From NCBI GenBank assembly GCA_016098155.1, contig JAAAJB010000254.1, positions 1-47,673 on the forward strand: a stretch of DNA of 47,673 nucleotides. The letters run 5' to 3'. This document shows, piece by piece, positions 12,221 to 23,803 of this stretch. Under the pieces are notes generated by a model, which did not search any database, was not told the DNA's origin, and saw nothing but the letters and a program-made list of their open reading frames with translations. This DNA is from Actinomortierella ambigua. Its lineage: Eukaryota; Mortierellomycota; Mortierellomycetes; Mortierellales; Mortierellaceae. Position numbers and translations under genes: made by a program. Position 1 is the first letter of the stretch; each line of letters opens with the position of its first letter.

Positions 12221-12384
12221 GGTTGTGAACGTTGCTACCTCGATTGAAAGGGGGAGCAGGAGAGGTAGGAAGGACGGCGGTGCGTCCAAAAGTTACAAAG
12301 TACAGTTGGTGATTTTTCGGTGGCGTTCAAATTACATATGGGGTTTTCCCCGTGCACTGGTCATTTCACACAATCACCCTCACC
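12221..12384. promoter_or_regulatory. Compact divergent promoter, SR-cyclophilin / VMA21
   Basis: Only 164 bases separate the two divergent start codons, so both 5' leaders and core promoters must fit here or overlap. No clear TATA box or named operator was seen. The assignment rests on geometry alone. Confidence 0.5.
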
Positions 12385-12952
12385 ATGTCGTCCAGAGGAA
12401 AGGCTGTCGCATCGTCACCAGCGCTGGCGGAGAGTTCAACAGCAGCACGCCCATCGTCTGCATCAAACTCTACCCATGTCGCTTCGTAAGGCATTAGTGG
12501 TCCTACGTGCCAGATAGACACGCAGTAGAGGCATCTGAAGGCAAACTGGACCTCAGGGACATATATTCTGATACGTCTGCTATTTTATTTACTTGTGAAG
12601 GTCAACTATTGCCAAGCTCGCTTTCTTTACTGTTGCCATGGTCACTTTCCCAATCGGAACGTACTATCTGACTATCGATCGTTTTTTTGATGGTAATGTC
12701 TGTTTGAATACAAGAACGCAAACTGCGTGAAAGGCGAATCTCCGCACTTTGTCATTGACCAGTGCATAGTCGAGCGACAATACTCATCTTTTGTCTTTGA
12801 ATCCAACACCTTGATGAATAGGCAATGCAACCTATGCAGGCATCTCTGCAGCCGTGATGGCTAACGTGGTCCTGTTTTTCTATGTCTTTGTCGCCGTCAT
12901 GGAGGATTCGAAGGCTGGTGTTTCGCCTGTTAACATCAAGAAGCAGCAATAA
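12385..12952 (+). CDS. VMA21: V-ATPase assembly factor Vma21, ER membrane
   Basis: Vma21 is a small two-helix ER protein that escorts the V-ATPase Vo sector during assembly. Exons are 12385-12485, 12601-12692 and 12822-12952, with phases matching, for 107 residues (yeast Vma21 has 77). After a Ser/Ala-rich leader the two membrane segments are clear: IAKLAFFTVAMVTFPIGTYY and AAVMANVVLFFYVFVAVMED, joined by the lumenal loop DRFFDGNATYAG. The PIGTY and NATYAG elements are diagnostic of the family. The C-terminus is KKQQ, a dilysine KKXX signal that returns the protein from Golgi to ER, as in yeast. It converges on the HemK fusion gene (177 bases between stops). Confidence 0.94.
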
Positions 12953-13129
12953 GAGGACTGGACCAGTACGTCGGACGCAAATAATGCAGTCTTCGCCTGC
13001 TTCAGACAGTTTAGAAGCATGTCTATAGTACTGCCACGACTGATGAAATAAAACCAAAGATAGTGACCCACACCGACGGACCATTTGTACGTGTTCCTGT
13101 GCGAAGAGCGGGGAAAATGAGGATTGACA

Positions 13130-15406
13130 TTAAAGTGGGGAGGGCGAAGGAACAGAGGGTAGAGCGAAAACTAGACATCTCTCTGTGGACTGCCGATCTT
13201 TGAGTGCTTGGACGAAATGAAGAAAACTAAAGATCTCGCGGACCCGCGATCCCATTCCACTTCCAATCTCCAGAACGACGTGTCCTGAGGGTGCCATTAT
13301 TGAAGCCCTCGGGGATGTGTCATCATTTTGGGCATGTAGTATCTCGACGTCGCGTTTCAAAGACCCAGCCAGCAGCTCGTAGGCACCATATCCGCCTTGC
13401 TCAGCAAAGAGCGCAACAGAAGGCTCATACTGTGTTCCTTCAAACGACTTTGTTAGTCTGGTAGATCTGTTGCTGTCAAGATATGGCGGATTGCAGACCA
13501 GAAAGTCAAACTGTTGGTGGACACCAGGAGTCTCCTCAAGCCTTGCAAAATCGCCTACAGCGAAAGAGGCGCGACTGACCAAGTCAAGCCTCGCTCGATT
13601 AGTGCAGGCAACCTTCAAAGCTTCAGGGCTGATGTCGATGCCCATCCCTGTAGATTTGTCAAGGTTTTTGAGGAGTGTCAATAGAAGACATCCACTACCA
13701 GTGCCGACATCAAGTATCCTGATTGCATCCTGTCCCTGTGATAGCCTTGCCCGCCCCTCTGCTAGTGCCAACGTGGCCCTCACTAGAGTCTCGGAGCTCG
13801 ATCGTGGAATTAAGGCGTCAGGTGTTACCTTGAATCGAATGTTAAAAAAGTCCTATATGAAGAGAAACACAATCCGAAGATGAGTTTTTGAGGCTTCGTC
13901 TAATGCACTTTGATGTCCCAAAAAACCCCTCAAAGATACACAACAAGACTTTTGTGATTGTTCGCTACCTTCTCACCAACAAGATAAGCAATTGGCTTTT
14001 CATCCTTGCGACTGTATTCCTCAGCCAGCTCTAGTCCACCTTTCTGAAGCTCCTCCATATCTTGCTGCTTGCGATTGTTGAATGCTTTCTGCTCACGCTC
14101 ACGTAGTGCTTCAAACTTTTTTGGCTCTTTGATCTCCGCCTCGACCAGTGCGCCTGTGGATGGATGGTGGAACCCAACCTTGATTAGAGCGACACAGAGA
14201 CCTTTGTCTCGATTGGCCTTGAGAGGGCGAGTGTTGCTACTGTTGCCGATCACAGGGTGTTGAGTCGACATGAAATATCGCCGCAAGTGGATGCCCATGG
14301 TAGGTGACTGGACGCCGGCGTCCAATGTGGTGATATAGCCTGAGGTGTTCGAGGGCGTGAGTGATACAACGCGGAGGTATTGAATTCCACTCGTGTCTTG
14401 CAATTCACGGATGATGGGTATTGTCTCATTCGGTTGGTAATGTCCGGGGCACTCGTCTGCCATCTGCGACGTGCCATCCAAAGTTTTCTCAAAAGCGCCA
14501 TGGCAAACAATGCGGAACAAGCGTTGGATACCTCCACAATTCTGCAGCTGCGTCAACTTTTGTCTCATCGCGTGTGTCTTGGCAACCAATATCTATGTAA
14601 GCGCGGACCAACGATGGAGAAAAAGGTGTGGATGTTAGATATCCAGGCAGCATGCTTAGGTGGCACCTACTCGAGGCAAAGTCACCATAAAACCTACCAG
14701 GCCATTTGAAGCCTTTTCGATTCCCTGAATAGGACATGGAACGCGGTGCTTTCTGGACGTCGGATCGAGACTGGTGATTTCATCACAGTCATCTTCTCCG
14801 CCTTCGTTCTGTGTATGTTGGCGACTACTGCCGTTGTCATCGCCATCATCTTTGTCCTCGGCAGCCGCTGCCTCGAGTCCTTGATCCAACATTTCGTCAT
14901 CTTCTTGATCAGTATTGTCAGGCACCGAGATATCTGGCATCGCCTCCTGTTGATCCTTGCCGGCGAGTGGGCTTGGCTTGAGGGAGTAAGGAAGCATGAA
15001 CCCAAATTGCATCATGGTTTTGCCAGAAGGTTTCAGTACAATGGCGAGTTCGTCGTCTTCTAGCAAAACGTCCAGCTTTTCACGGCCATAGATGGATTCG
15101 TGCGCGGCTCGCTTGTTGAATCGAAGCACAAGCGTGTCTCCTGTTGACACGATCTGGGTTTCATGGGCTACATTGCCATTCAAAGTGATCTATTTAGAGG
15201 ACGGTATCAGTCTTTGTGTATCCGAGAGTGGACAACCTCATAAAGAAGGAGTGCTGCTGGGTCAGACTCACCTCTCCTCGCTTGAAGCAGCGCCTCAGCT
15301 GCTCGCGGGATTGAACAATAGGCTTCCAATGCGTGAGAGCGAACTTCCAGATTCGCACGCCATTGTCTTTCTCGTCGATGGCGATCGTTAGCTCCCTAAT
15401 GCCCAT
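13130..15406 (-). CDS. Fusion protein: S4 + RluA-like pseudouridine synthase (degenerate) + HemK-type glutamine methyltransferase
   Basis: HemK/PrmC enzymes methylate the Gln of the GGQ motif in peptide-release factors. Exons on minus are 15406-15272, 15189-14698, 14592-13969 and 13852-13130, all phase 0, giving 657 residues. Residues 1-60 resemble an S4 RNA-binding fold (SREQLRRCFKRGE, ITLNGNVAHE). Residues 80-350 follow the RluA fold: LLEDDELAIVLKPSGKTM, then NGLILVAKTHAMRQKL spanning intron 2, then MGIHLRRYF and HPVIGN, with an acidic insert at about 115-180. The HRLDxxTSG active-site motif is replaced by QGIEKASNG, with Glu near 203 in place of the catalytic Asp. The RluA-type HQIR arginine is also missing (PTMGIHL). 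From about 405 the HemK part is intact: KPIAYLVGEKDFF, VTPDALIPR, ILDVGTGSG (463-471) and NPPY (538-541). An upstream in-frame Met at 15448 would add 14 residues. Confidence 0.85.
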
Positions 15407-15816
15407 GCGGCTGATCGGGGGGTGATGGGGAGGGGGAAGGTGGCGCAATCAGAATTGGGCCTTTGGCTGGGTACAAAAGAAACAATACTGAGTGCCACCA
15501 ACCAACCCACCCACCAACCAGAGAGCTCACGAGGCCCTCTCCAACCAGTTGTGCCCAAATGAAACATAGGGGGCGTACCTCTTGCAGCAGGTTGGACTAC
15601 CTCTCCAATCTGCCCCAGCCCTGTCAGGTTTTGGTTTCCCCTTTTGGATCCGAAAAAGCATAAAAGGCCAGAGGCCAATTGCCCACCCCCCCTATTCTTC
15701 CACGTTTTCTTGCTCTCCCACCCTCCCCCCTTTCCTTCTCTCTCTCTCTCTGTTGCTTCTCCCTGTCTCGTCCTCTTTCTTTCTCTCGCTGCCCTCAAAG
15801 ACCGACTGAATCCATC
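15407..15816. promoter_or_regulatory. Divergent promoter, HemK fusion / GNAT acetyltransferase
   Basis: These 410 bases separate two divergent starts. On plus the last 120 bases before the GNAT start are strongly pyrimidine-rich (15690-15800, runs of CT and CCC), typical of many fungal 5' leaders. An ACCAACC-type direct repeat lies at 15498-15520. I recognise no named binding site. Confidence 0.45.
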
Positions 15817-16539
15817 ATGCCCGGTGAAAAAGCCCCCATTACTGTCCGCGTTGCCTCCGAGGACGACCTCAAGCAGCTCAAGCAGATTCACACTGTCATC
15901 AACAAAGCCTACCGTTCAGGTAACAAACTTATGGCTGTTCATTCAGGTCATCGCTCAACCCTTCCCACAATGCACTGACTGACATTTGCATGTGATCTCT
16001 TGCCACTACGCCACCCCTTCCCGTTTGAAGAGGGGGGATGGACCACCGAGGCCCACCTTGTCAAGGAGGAGCGTATTACGCTGCAAGAGCTGGAGGCGAC
16101 CTTGCTCGATACAGTCAACCCGGTACTGCTTGCCTACGACAGCGAGACCAACCTGCCTTTGGGCACCCTGCAGATCGAGACCTATGAGCACTACCCCGAC
16201 TTTGGGGTCTTTACCGGGAACGGTCACACCAACACCTATGTAGACACTGTCCCCAAGGAGAAACAGGCCGTCCTCGGCCTGTTCTCTGTGCACCCTGAAC
16301 AGCAGTCTCGTGGTATTGGCCGCAAGCTCGTCGAGGCTGCTCTCCAGCATATCGAGAGCGCAATGGACCGCACGCATGCCATGGTATATGTGATCGTCCA
16401 ACGCCCCGAGCTTATTTCCTGGTACACCCGCCTTGGCTTTATCGACCACGGCGAGAAAATGCAGTTTCCTGACGCAAGCCGTCTCAAGGATCCGAGCATT
16501 CATTTTTGTGTTCTCCGCAGGCCTTTGCGTGAAAATTAA
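15817..16539 (+). CDS. GNAT-family N-acetyltransferase
   Basis: This protein should transfer acetyl from acetyl-CoA to an amine, but its substrate cannot be told from sequence. Exons are 15817-15919 and 16031-16539, with the Glu codon split by the intron, for 203 residues. The N-terminus reads ITVRVASEDDLKQLKQIHTV, then SEGGWTTEAHLVKEERIT, a start common in fungal GNATs. The core has VLGLFSVHPEQQSRGIGRKL (beta4 plus the acetyl-CoA pyrophosphate loop Q-x-x-G-x-G) and a C-terminal SWYTRLGFIDHG helix-strand typical of the fold. No signal or membrane segment is present, so it is probably cytosolic. It is divergent from the HemK fusion gene. Confidence 0.9.
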
Positions 16540-17038
16540 AAACCGTTTTGTACCATCCTCTGTAAACTCACTCTATATCGTTATGATACTCTCAGTCTTT
16601 TCTGACGATATGGCAGAAGGGGGTTGGTTTGCCCTTTGCTGGTCAAACCGAACGCTTTGGGATTCTGGGAGAGCCAAATTTGTTGTATTCGAACCTGCTA
16701 GCTGCAAACAGGATCGGAGGGAAGGGAAAGGAAGGGAAGGGAAGAGTAGGAAAGACAAGGTACAAAATGTACACCTCGGGTACAACACGCTGACAACGCC
16801 AGAATATGTCATCTGGCGCCCTGAACAAAACCTTTTGCAAACATCCATTTTTTAAGCCTTGCCCTTTCTTGCCTTTATTCAGTTTCACAGAACATGCTGT
16901 GGATGTTATAGTTTCTGTTGCTTTCTTATCTCGCCATTAAAGCGTCTTTCGCCATTCCCCCCCCCCCTCGCCACACTCTCTCTCTTTCTCTCTGTCTCCC
17001 CTCCTTTTCTATACATCCTTCCTTCACCTCATTCTCCA
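16540..17038. other. Intergenic region with purine and pyrimidine tracts
   Basis: A GGAAGGGAAAGG-type purine tract lies at 16715-16760. A C run (16957-16966) followed by a CT-rich stretch (16970-17035) leads directly to the next start codon and is probably a 5' leader. I see no gene here. Confidence 0.5.
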
Positions 17039-20000
17039 ATGCAACATACTATGACTCAAGTACTCATGGGCAGGTATCAGGCGTTTCAGCAACTCTTCGC
17101 CCTTTTCTTGATTTCGCAATATGTAGTTGCTCGATCAGATCCAGAATGCCCACGGCCTTTTCCAAACGCCCCCTGTTTTCGCGTTGATCTCGCCTCTGTT
17201 TCGTCACCAGAGAAACTCGTTGACATGTTTATGTCGCGTGGTGCATGTATTGAACACTGTCGACAACAACAATATCCAATTGGCCTTGTCTACCAAGGAT
17301 CAACTTGTCGTTGCGTTAGATCACTGCAAGGGACGCTTGTCGAGGCTCGGTACTGCCAACTGCCATGCGCAGGATACCCGCTTGAAACATGTGGCGGCTC
17401 CATGGACATGTCAGAAGTCGGGAGAGACCCTCACGCTCGGCCGATCTATGCCAACAGCTTAATTGTCAGCAAAGGCTCTTTCAAAGGCGCCATGGATTTC
17501 GATCAGAGCACCACATCGATCACTTCTGATGTCGAAGTAACCCTCTGTCCGCCAGCTTCAGTATCCCCCAGCACCCTTCGTTTGACTCGGAGCCTGAGGG
17601 CACCACCTGCCAGAAGTGACAGCCCACTCTCAATCGCAGTACGTGTTGCAAGTGCCGAGAGCGTGCCCTCGTCGAGCGACGAAGAAGAAAAACAAAAGGA
17701 CAAAGATCGGGAACATCACGAGCATCAAGAATCGGAGGAGGACGAAAGCGAAGACGAGGACCAAGAAGAAGACGGTGAGAATGATTTTGTTGGTGGTAAG
17801 CTTGCAACAGGAGGTCTACGGAAATTGTCTTTTCTCTGACATTGCACTTTCTCTAATGCCACTCAATATAGGATCGGAGGACAATGACAACATTGTTAAA
17901 CTCGGACCATCAAAGAGTAGCATGAATGGCACAGAAAATTCAACTCCGTCACCAAAGCGACCGGCCTCTATGACAATCCCTATCATCGCAGTATCATCTG
18001 CTGTCGCGTTTCTAATTGCAGTGGCAACTCTTTTCATTTGCATCGGTTATCGAAACCGTCGAAGACAGGCAGCGTTTTTGGCAATGCTCCGTGACCGACG
18101 CCAGTCCATGTGGTCGGACCGTTATGGTATTTTTGGAAGTATTGCCGCTCAGAGGCGCCAACGACTCGGTGTTCTCCCAAGCAGACCCGCGATGGGGGAG
18201 GTCGAGCATCATTCTCGCTCCTTCGCGGGATTTCGACGCTATAGGGATCAGCGACTGGCCGTTCACGCGAGAGATGTGCCTCCATTTCCACCTTTGGACG
18301 ACGGGCCGCAGTCGGTTATTGAAGTGCCAGCTGGACCACCCATGGATATTGCACCTGATGGTGCGTACCATCATCGCCATATCAGGAGGACTGCTCAACC
18401 GATGCCTATCGGGATACCATCTTCCGCTCCTTCGAGCAAGGAGCTGTATTTAAATCGCTGCAGCACCTATGGAAACATGCACGAACAGGACGGCTATGCG
18501 GTTGCCGAAAATGAAATGCAGGTGTCTTTGCCTCCTCCAGATTCATCCTCAAGACATCGACATTCTTTTCTATCTCCTCCCGTACCCATTGCAGCCCCTC
18601 GCAAGAATCGTCCAACCTCTTTGCAGGTTACAAATGTTGGGTCATATGCAATCGGTGAAAAGGCGGAAGTCAGAGACCATCCAGAATCGTCACGGCATTT
18701 CTATTGTCCTCCGCCGCCTCCTCATCGGCACTCCTACGCCTATGGATTTACAAGTGCATATCCTGAAAGCAGCCATCGTCAACCAGGAGCCACAAACTTT
18801 ACTGATACGAGTGCAGTCCATCAAGGGTATAGAGGAAGCCGCCCGCATAACCATTCAGCCTACAGGGACCTATCTTCAATAGCCTTGGCATCTTCTCGCC
18901 TCCTCCAGGCTCCACCAATGCACATATCTTCATGCCACGATAGTTCAACTTCTCCCTCCCATCATATGCACTTACACCACAGCCACCTAAGAGCAATCAC
19001 ATCTCCTATCGAGGCTGTTGCGGCGTCGACACTAACAAATCCCTTGCTTCCACATGCAGCAACCATCGCAAGACACATTGCGGATACAACCTCCTCATTA
19101 GTGAATCCATTCGAGGCGCCAGAGTATCATTACTCTGACACATCAACGGTTACAAACCAAGCAGAGCACACCAGTGTTCACCATCATAGACGCCCTGTCT
19201 CAATGCCGCAAGTACCCGCACCAGGGCCATCTGTCTCCGCGTCAACGTTCACCTCTTCCAACTCGTGCTCATTCTCTGGCGAATGCAGTGCAAGTCGCCT
19301 ATCGACTGCCAGTCTGTTGATCAGCCGGCCACCGCTGCCAGGGCAGAGGCGTCGCGCAGTATCATCAACGATGGCTACAATGGACGGTTCATCACCAGAC
19401 GGTGTTGAAAAGGTTCCGGTTGAAGGCCTCGCATCGAGACGCGAATCTGTCACATTTTCATCTCCCCTTCAGAAGGAGGGCAATACTCTTGTCAATACAG
19501 CAGGTCCAGACGTTGTCAAAAATGAGACTTTGTCGGAGCAACAACGAGCCAGACAGCAATATCTTCAGCGCCTCTCCATCCCGTATGTACAGGCAATCCG
19601 ACAAAGGCAACAACAGCTTACTCAGCTATCCCACAGTGCACCCGTTCGGCCAGAGCGGTCATCTATGAAAGAGCGTTCTGCTCTTTCGAGCATCGAGGAA
19701 GGAAGCGATGGAAGCTCTGTCGTACCAGACTTGTTGCGCACCCCGCCTGCTCGTCTCAGTATTGCTGAGAGGCTCAGGAAAGGTAGCCAGCGAATCCGCA
19801 GTCATGGTGCACTTGCAGCAGCGATTGCACGGCATACCGACGAGAACCAGAATCATGTACAGGTCACCTTAGACGGTATGGCGAGTCCTTTGGGAGGATC
19901 ATTGCTGCCCTCCTCTCTATCGCGAATACAACCAGCATCATGTCCACCAACTTCAGATTCAACCCTGACAAAAAACGCAGCCCTGGTGGGTACAGCAGTC

Positions 20001-20366
20001 GATCAACCAGTGCGTAGCGCGCCATCTGGTGCAGAGCGGCCCTGGAGTCGCGTCCTCAAGATGATTTCTGGAGGCAGCAATGGTTCTGAGCGAGGAGCAG
20101 CTGAAGAGGAAGCAATTGAAGGGGCCGAGGTGCAACTGAGCGGGGCGAGGTCTAATGGACGAGCCAGCCGCCAGAGGGTGGCTCGTGGAAGGGCACACCA
20201 CCAGGTGGATACTGGCAGCCTCGCCAGCTTTCGTGGACTGGATACTTCTCCAACGCTGCGTGTGATGAACCCAGACAATGGCGGAGACGACGACCGTACT
20301 GACGACGACCGTACCGACGACGACGAGAGCGACATGGAGGGCATAGGCATAGAGGAGGAGAGGTGA
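17039..20366 (+). CDS. WSC-domain single-pass membrane protein (cell-wall sensor-like)
   Basis: WSC proteins bind wall polysaccharide; in yeast Wsc1-3 report wall stress to Rho1. Exons are 17039-17795 and 17872-20366, with a Gly codon split by the intron, for 1083 residues. A signal peptide (YQAFQQLFALFLISQYVVA) is followed by a Cys-rich WSC domain with GACIEHCRQQQYPIGLVYQG, CRC and PLETCGG. An unusually acidic, His-containing stretch (about residues 215-250) follows. The single membrane helix (AVSSAVAFLIAVATLFICIG) is backed by a basic stop-transfer RNRRR. The cytosolic tail is long (over 750 residues), Ser/Pro/His-rich, and ends with an imperfect DDDRT repeat. Yeast Wsc proteins have a Ser/Thr-rich stalk and a short tail, so this is WSC-like rather than a Wsc1 orthologue. 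Several ATGs cluster at the start; 17039 is the first. Confidence 0.82.
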
Positions 20367-20538
20367 ATTTGAAATCGCCGAATACACATTCCGTTTTTGC
20401 GTCAAAGAGCATTATTCATCCTAACCTAGAGTTGTCATTCGTTCTCCCTCCATTCTCCCTCTCTCAGTCACCACCACCACCCCCTTTGCCACGAATCACT
20501 GCCTGCAATCATAGAGTGCTACTGTGTGCAAATGCATC

Positions 20539-23500
20539 ATGTCCCTTGCTGCTTTCATGCTCACATGGCCACATCCATCGTCCACACGCCAACCATCATT
20601 TCCAGGCCCCGTCGTCCTCTTACTGCTCTTAGTAGCTCTTAATGCGATCTCGCCTTCATCTTTCCCCCCTCCATGTTCTGCTTCCCGCAAAGGTGGAGAG
20701 GACCAGCGAGTTGATACACCCTCGCTAGATGATACCACGTACTTGATGGTAGGCCAAGAATATGGATTCACCAACAAGACCCCTGTCGTCAACTCGTCTG
20801 GCCCGCGCGAGTACGTGGACGGTGTGCTTGCCACCCAAAAGGTCATTGCCGCACCAATAATTCCCATTGACCGTCAGCTGTGGCCAGGAGTGGATGCCAC
20901 AAGGTCTTACTTCGGTCGGGGCAAGGGGACCAACACCGGCAAGGATCCAATCGACTATGGCAAGCAGCGGATGGAGGCCATCCCTAACGTGTTGCGTGCC
21001 GGTATGCGCAAGCTTGTGCTCGATCTATGGTGGGATCCCGTTGCTTTAGGCTGGCAGATATGTCCGCGGATCAATCGCGATGCCCGCACACCACATGCAC
21101 TAGCGGTAGCATTGGCAATGCAGCAGCGCTTGGGTGCTGAAGAGAATACCTCTAAGAATGCCAACGGCGCCGCTTCCCTTCTGCAGCCTCTTGAGTCGCA
21201 GCCATCCCCCCAGCATTATCGTGAAGGGCAATCGGAAGCCCAACCGACAGATGCACTCAACGTTCCAGAGGTTGAAGCTAAGGAGAGCAGAAGCAAGGTC
21301 GCTGGTGCAGGCACCAGCAGGATGGATTCAATCAAGGGTGTTCCAGAGGAGGCACCGGTCGACAATCTTTCTCAGCAGCCCCGACTCGCCCACAGGCGTT
21401 TTTTATCAAGTCTGTCGAGCCTCTTCAAGCGAGCAGCAGACAAGGTTGGTCTGTCGGAGGCGAAGGCAGAGGATGACGCCAAGAGGGGGCTCAGAAACCC
21501 CAGGTCACTACAACCTCGGATAGGCCGCAGGCATGATCAGGACACTCCATCGGCAACTTCCACGGCTCCATCTGAAACCTCCAACTCTGCCTCATTTCGC
21601 GACTTGTCCGGGCAGACCGCCCGCCATCTGCTGCATACTCCCGAGAGGCTTGCGATGGGCAGGAGTCGAGTATCCACCTACGATTCATCACTAGACACGG
21701 ATAAGACTGTAGATGGGATCACTTGTTCGACAGGACAAGACCTCGCCATCGTGCTTCAGGCGTTGCAAAGCTGGCTTTTGCAAACGTCAGATGATGAGCT
21801 GGTAGACATCCTTCTGGTGATCATCAACTTGAACGAGCTTAGCACCGGGTCCACTCGTCCGGAGACACTAATTCCGCAACCGACAGCATCGCAGTCGTCG
21901 TCCCCATCGGCGACAGGCCCAACCTTGACACCCCCAGAGCCATCAACGAGTGGCGGCACGCTCGTGGGCGACAACTTCTCAAGTGTGCCCGTCCCGGACT
22001 TGTCTAGCGTCATCTCACCTAATACCAATGCGACGATCATGGCGGTGTTGCCGAACATGATTTCACTGCGGCATACACTTGAGGATGCCTTTCCACACGC
22101 GATCTATAGTCCTGTTCAGCTCCAGCTTGACCGTAGCAATCTCAACGTGTCGTGGTGGAAGGAGGGGCCAGTCGGGCTTGATTATTACAACACCACTATG
22201 GATCCGGACTCGCATATTGTCACGACGAGCACCGGCTGGCCTACTAGTAAGTATCTCACGGACGTCCTCAAGACTCGAGTCGTTGTTGGGTTTGGAAACG
22301 TCAACCTTAGTTCAAACTCAACCTACAACATCACGGACGACCTGGGATTGATCTTTGCACCAGGGCTGCTCGAGGGAATGCAGCCCTCAAGCGAAGGCTC
22401 GCGTCCAACAAGCGGCAACTCTAGCGCGTCAGGCCTTTTAAAGTTTAGCCCATCGTTGGATTCGAATCACTGTAGTCGACCCGTGCCTGGCGTGCTGATG
22501 AAGCCGACGGGGGCGGAGGGCAATTGGACGCAGCTCGCGGAGGATGAACATGATGCAAATGTGCAGTATCGTCTCCGATGGGGGTTCGCCAATCTTGCTG
22601 ACAGTAGTGACACTCCATGGACATACGAAGGCATCAAGACAGCGGTAAGCGAAAATTTCCTCTCCGGGCATTTCATAAGTATGAAATGTCTGTCGTCTTG
22701 ACTTTTACTCATCATTGAGAGCTCCTTCCATTTTTTTTTTTTTTTTNNNNNNNNNNNNNNNNNNNNNNNNNNNNNNNCTGAGGATAGACAGCCTGTGGAT
22801 TTTCGATGCTAGATCAAGCAGGTGGAAGCGGACTGACGTTTTCAGACCAGGTCGCGAGCACAAGCTGGTCGTGGGACATAGACCAACCCCCATCGAACGA
22901 AATCACCTCGAGAAACAAACGCTGTGGCGTGATGACGAGCAACGGCCGTTGGGCAGTGCAAAACTGCAACTTGAAACTTCCCGTCGCCTGTCGCAAGATC
23001 GGAACATCTGGCCAAGTAAGACCGTTAATGTCAGATCTTTGATAAGCCATGGCGCGTGATTTGTAGTGAAGAAATTTCATTCTTATACTCTTCTTCTTTC
23101 CTTACTCTAGTGGCTGGTTCACAAAGGAGGTGCAGCGAACTACAGAGACGTGGTATGCCCGGACGGATACAAGTTTGATGTACCGAGAACAGCGCGTGAG
23201 AACCAGGAGCTGTACAAGACTCTATTACAGCTCTGGAATGATACTGCGCCAGCCTTTTTCAGTGCAGTGATGAGGCAGCAGAACCTGCAGCAGGAGATGC
23301 TCAAGGTCAAGCTCGCCGGGACAGCAGGGCTGCAAACAGAGGCGAGATCTCCATCAGATTCGACAAGCCTGCCAGCGCGCAATTTAGGTCGGAGGAAAGA
23401 CGACGGCGGCAGCAGCGAGGAGAATGAGCACAGGCACCACGATCAAACTCACGATATTGAGAATAATCAAGACCGACTCATTGCACTAGCTGGTAGTGGC

Positions 23501-23803
23501 AACCTGCTCCCAGATGGGACGTCAGGCATGATTTGGATCGATATATCTAGCTGGCAGACAGCGGGGTGCTGGGTGCCGGGTGGTACCGAGGGCCTCTGTC
23601 CATACAGATCACCGGACCACACGGCAGCCATGCAGGAGATCATCAAGGTGTCATCGATTGGCGGTGTCATCATGCTCATCCTGGCTGGCGCGTTTTTGTA
23701 CACCAAGTGTCGGCGCAATATCCGGCTCCGCAAAGCTAGTAGGCGACGTTCGGCAGTTCGCACCAAGATCCTTCGCACTGAGATTGAAACTGTTCCAGCA
23801 TAA
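20539..23803 (+). CDS. MTC6-like membrane protein with PLC-like N-terminal domain
   Basis: This resembles the fungal Mtc6 family (maintenance of telomere capping 6), whose biochemical function is not established. Exons are 20539-22644, 22788-23015 and 23111-23803, all phase 0, for 1008 residues. The N-terminal hydrophobic segment (VVLLLLLVALNAI) is a signal or anchor. The PLC-like part has VLRAGMRKLVLDLWWDP, an insert of about 200 low-complexity residues, DLAIVLQALQSWLLQ and TRVVVGFGNVNLSSNSTYNI. Exon 2 looks lectin-like (CGVMTSNGRWAVQNC, PVACRK). Exon 3 has IWIDISSWQTAGCWVPGG and a C-terminal membrane helix (SSIGGVIMLILAGAFLYTK) with a basic tail. The N gap is inside intron 1, so the coding sequence is complete. 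The exact 3' splice site of intron 1 (GGATAG, 22782-22787) is the least certain join. Confidence 0.7.
22747..22777. other. Assembly gap (31 N) in an intron
   Basis: A run of 31 N follows a T homopolymer (22731-22746), a common cause of failed assembly. It lies between the GTAAGC donor at 22645 and the acceptor at 22787 of the MTC6-like gene. Intron length is therefore unknown, but the exons join in phase. Confidence 0.95.
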
